Source: Christiangramia crocea | GTDB taxonomy: Bacteria > Bacteroidota > Bacteroidia > Flavobacteriales > Flavobacteriaceae | DNA: 64,000 nt | Assembly (NCBI RefSeq): GCF_022410465.1 | Contig: NZ_JAJSON010000009.1 | Span: 1-64,000 of the forward strand | Direction of reading: 5' to 3' | Shown: positions 62,361 through 64,000 of the stretch, in pieces | How positions within the stretch are numbered: position 1 is the stretch's first letter | Layout: each line of letters opens with the position of its first letter | The notes under the pieces: model-generated | What the model was told of the DNA's origin: nothing | Databases searched by the model: none | What the model saw: only the letters and a program-made list of their open reading frames with translations | Made by a program: the position numbers and the translations under genes

Positions 62361-62804
62361 AATCCGGTTTTAATTAGGAAAGACCCGAATTTACAACATA
62401 TTAAGTTAATTGCAAAGGCTCTCTAAGACCGGTTTCGGCGAGTACTTCATAATCAAAGATTTATAAAAATACCTTTTTTGTGGTATTTGCCAGTTCGAGA
62501 GGAGACACTACCTTAGCCCTCCCAAATGGTATTCTATGGAAGGGGATTGGAGGAATTAGAATTTTGGGTAGGGTCAAAATTCTAAGTCGTTTTTTTGTTG
62601 GGGTAAAAATCGATGTTAATAGATCAAATTTCCAAAACTAACCGTGGATGCCGAACAGCCTCCGGATTCATTTCCGGAGGTTTTTTTGCATGAACTAACT
62701 ATATAAATTCTTCATAGGTTGGTGACATTCAGCAAAATACCCTTTTAGGGGTATTGTGCCTATAATAGGTTTATTGATATTTTGCGGCTCTAAACCTTAT
62801 TATC
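62361..62804 (+). other. 444-bp stretch with two orphan terminator-like hairpins
   Basis: No protein-coding gene is seen. TTAGAATTTTG (62556-62566) and CAAAATTCTAA (62574-62584) form a perfect 11-bp stem followed, after 6 bases, by seven Ts. CCTCCGGA (62659-62666) and TCCGGAGG (62673-62680) form a second stem followed by seven Ts. Both face rightward although no rightward gene precedes them. The region may encode a small RNA or a leader of the Kelch lipoprotein gene. No known RNA family was recognised. Confidence 0.5.
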
Positions 62805-64000
62805 ATGAATAATTACAAAGCTTTCTTTCTTAGTTTTTTACTCGCCATTATTATTGGATGTAGTAGTGAGGATCCAACTCCAGATCCAGATCCGGACCCG
62901 GACCCGGATCCCGTTTCAGAAGAGTTAACCACCGAGGAGGTTTCTTCATTTTTAACCGATAATTCTGAGTCTGTTGAGGAAGAAGGTAAAGTATGGCAAA
63001 TATCCAATGCAGAACTGATCAACGCAAGTGGAACTATAAATGTATCTTCTTTGGCGAACGTCCAGGATGATGAATTCATATTTGAAAAAGGCGCTTCAGA
63101 TAATGAAGTTATCATGACCTGGCGACCTCGTAATGATATTGATTATGATGCAACAAGTACAGAAGATGCTAAAAAGGATTATTATCTTTCTGTAGAAACC
63201 TATACAGGTACTATAGATGAAGATGATCCTTCTTTGATGGATTTTGCTGAGGGCAAAATTCAGGTAGAAATAATATCTGAAGATGAAATCGAAATTCAAA
63301 TAGGTAATTTTGAAAGTAAATCCCAGGTATCAGGAAATACCTCTAAATCTCATTTTTTCGAATTATGTAATTCCTGCTCCCTTTTAGGTACGGCAACACC
63401 CAAAACAGAAGCAGATTATGAGGCCGCTCCATCAGAATTGACTTTTACTAAGCTTCTGGATATAGAAGATGGTAATAATATGACTACCGGGGCCCCGGGT
63501 TTAACTGCTTCAGAAGCTGAGAGCAAGCTTTACTGGTCATATCGAAAGGATAATACTGACCGACTTGAGCATGTTTTAAGTTATGATCTTTCATCTGAAG
63601 AAATTGAAGACTGTAGTACAGATCAGAATAGTTTTGTTTCTAAACAGATTCATGTTTCCAGTAATGGTGTTACAGTTATAGGAGGATTGAGGATAAATTA
63701 TTATCCTAAAGATCTTGATCCTACGGCAGCTGAACCTTCTTGCAATCCTGACTCTTATGAACATGGCCTACGTCTTAGCCGATTTGGAAGTGCAGTAATG
63801 GATGGGAGTATTTATATTTTTGGCGGGGATCTCGATGAAACAAATTCTGATAAGATCTATCGCTGGGATGAAACCAATAATGTTCTTGAAATGGTAGGAA
63901 GTCTGCCCTCACCTAAATCCTGGGCTAATGGGGATATTGTAGATGGGAAACTGTATGTTTTTGGTGGACAGGCGCAGTTTTCAGGTACTCCATCTGAGGA
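62805..64000 (+). CDS. Kelch-repeat lipoprotein, 3' end beyond the window
   Basis: Open from the ATG at 62805 with no stop before the right edge (398 codons visible). Signal peptide and lipobox ending at C19 (IIGCSSEDP), then a Pro/Asp linker (TPDPDPDPDPDPV), an unassigned N-terminal domain (about 40-215, with CNSC), and Kelch-type propeller repeats (LRLSRFGSAVMDGSIYIFGG, then WANGDIVDGKLYVFGGQ). A surface or periplasmic adhesive or binding role is possible; no catalytic motif seen. It has a 444-bp upstream leader region with hairpins. Confidence 0.85.
   Translation, partial: MNNYKAFFLSFLLAIIIGCSSEDPTPDPDPDPDPDPVSEELTTEEVSSFLTDNSESVEEEGKVWQISNAELINASGTINVSSLANVQDDEFIFEKGASDNEVIMTWRPRNDIDYDATSTEDAKKDYYLSVETYTGTIDEDDPSLMDFAEGKIQVEIISEDEIEIQIGNFESKSQVSGNTSKSHFFELCNSCSLLGTATPKTEADYEAAPSELTFTKLLDIEDGNNMTTGAPGLTASEAESKLYWSYRKDNTDRLEHVLSYDLSSEEIEDCSTDQNSFVSKQIHVSSNGVTVIGGLRINYYPKDLDPTAAEPSCNPDSYEHGLRLSRFGSAVMDGSIYIFGGDLDETNSDKIYRWDETNNVLEMVGSLPSPKSWANGDIVDGKLYVFGGQAQFSGTPSE

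Noticed and set aside
62480-62520. TTCGA-containing stretch resembling a tRNA T-loop
   Set aside because: The flanking bases do not pair as a T-stem, and no acceptor or anticodon arm can be formed.

Overview
The window reads as a chromosomal segment of a marine or saline Flavobacteriaceae bacterium (Bacteroidota; a Gramella/Christiangramia-like genus is a guess). Pointers are two SusC/SusD pairs inside polysaccharide utilisation loci (PULs), a hybrid two-component regulator, Bacteroidota-type -7 boxes (TAnnTTTG), lipoproteins with acidic residues after the lipobox cysteine, DUF3078 and DUF3109 proteins, and A+T-rich DNA.

Region 1 (1-17.6 kb) is a uronate-glycan PUL. A leftward operon (uxuB-like SDR, uxuA, kduI, running off the left edge) diverges from a rightward set: a parallel beta-helix lyase candidate, a 14-repeat hybrid two-component sensor, a tiny membrane peptide, SusC, SusD, a GH88 unsaturated glucuronyl hydrolase and a GH2 enzyme. 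The logic is: a lyase cuts the glycan, SusCD imports oligomers, GH88 and GH2 trim them, and KduI and UxuAB feed the uronates toward 2-keto-3-deoxygluconate. This region is visibly more A+T-rich than the rest.

Region 2 (17.8-29.8 kb) holds pyruvate phosphate dikinase, an SMP-30-like lipoprotein, and then the most unusual system here. This is a four-gene leftward operon (class I methyltransferase, AIR-synthase/HypE/ThiL-like protein, non-canonical ThiE/TenI-fold protein, Trm112-like zinc protein). It has a TAnnTTTG promoter, a clear TPP riboswitch and an attenuator hairpin. Thiamine diphosphate therefore probably controls it, but the gene set is not a standard thiamine pathway. Next come a His-rich lipoprotein, an ECF sigma factor, a PQQ-type sugar dehydrogenase lipoprotein, a SYLF protein, a palindromic intergenic repeat and a HAD hydrolase.

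Region 3 (29.8-48.2 kb) starts with a 1206-residue leftward fusion: a metallophosphoesterase-like domain with degenerate metal-binding motifs, a kinase-like middle and an Omp85-like barrel. A laminarin-type PUL follows: a membrane-tethered LuxR-type regulator, SusC, SusD, a lipoprotein with an internal 525-bp tandem repeat, surface GH16, GH3 and periplasmic GH16.

Region 4 (48.2-64 kb) is mainly housekeeping: tadA, dxs, a DUF3078 protein, dgt, nrdB-nrdA, a DUF3109 protein, a marC operon with a minimal FAD protein, a dCMP deaminase/S41 protease operon and a HupE-like protein. It ends with a Kelch-repeat lipoprotein cut by the right edge. No rRNA, tRNA, CRISPR array, insertion sequence or prophage was seen.
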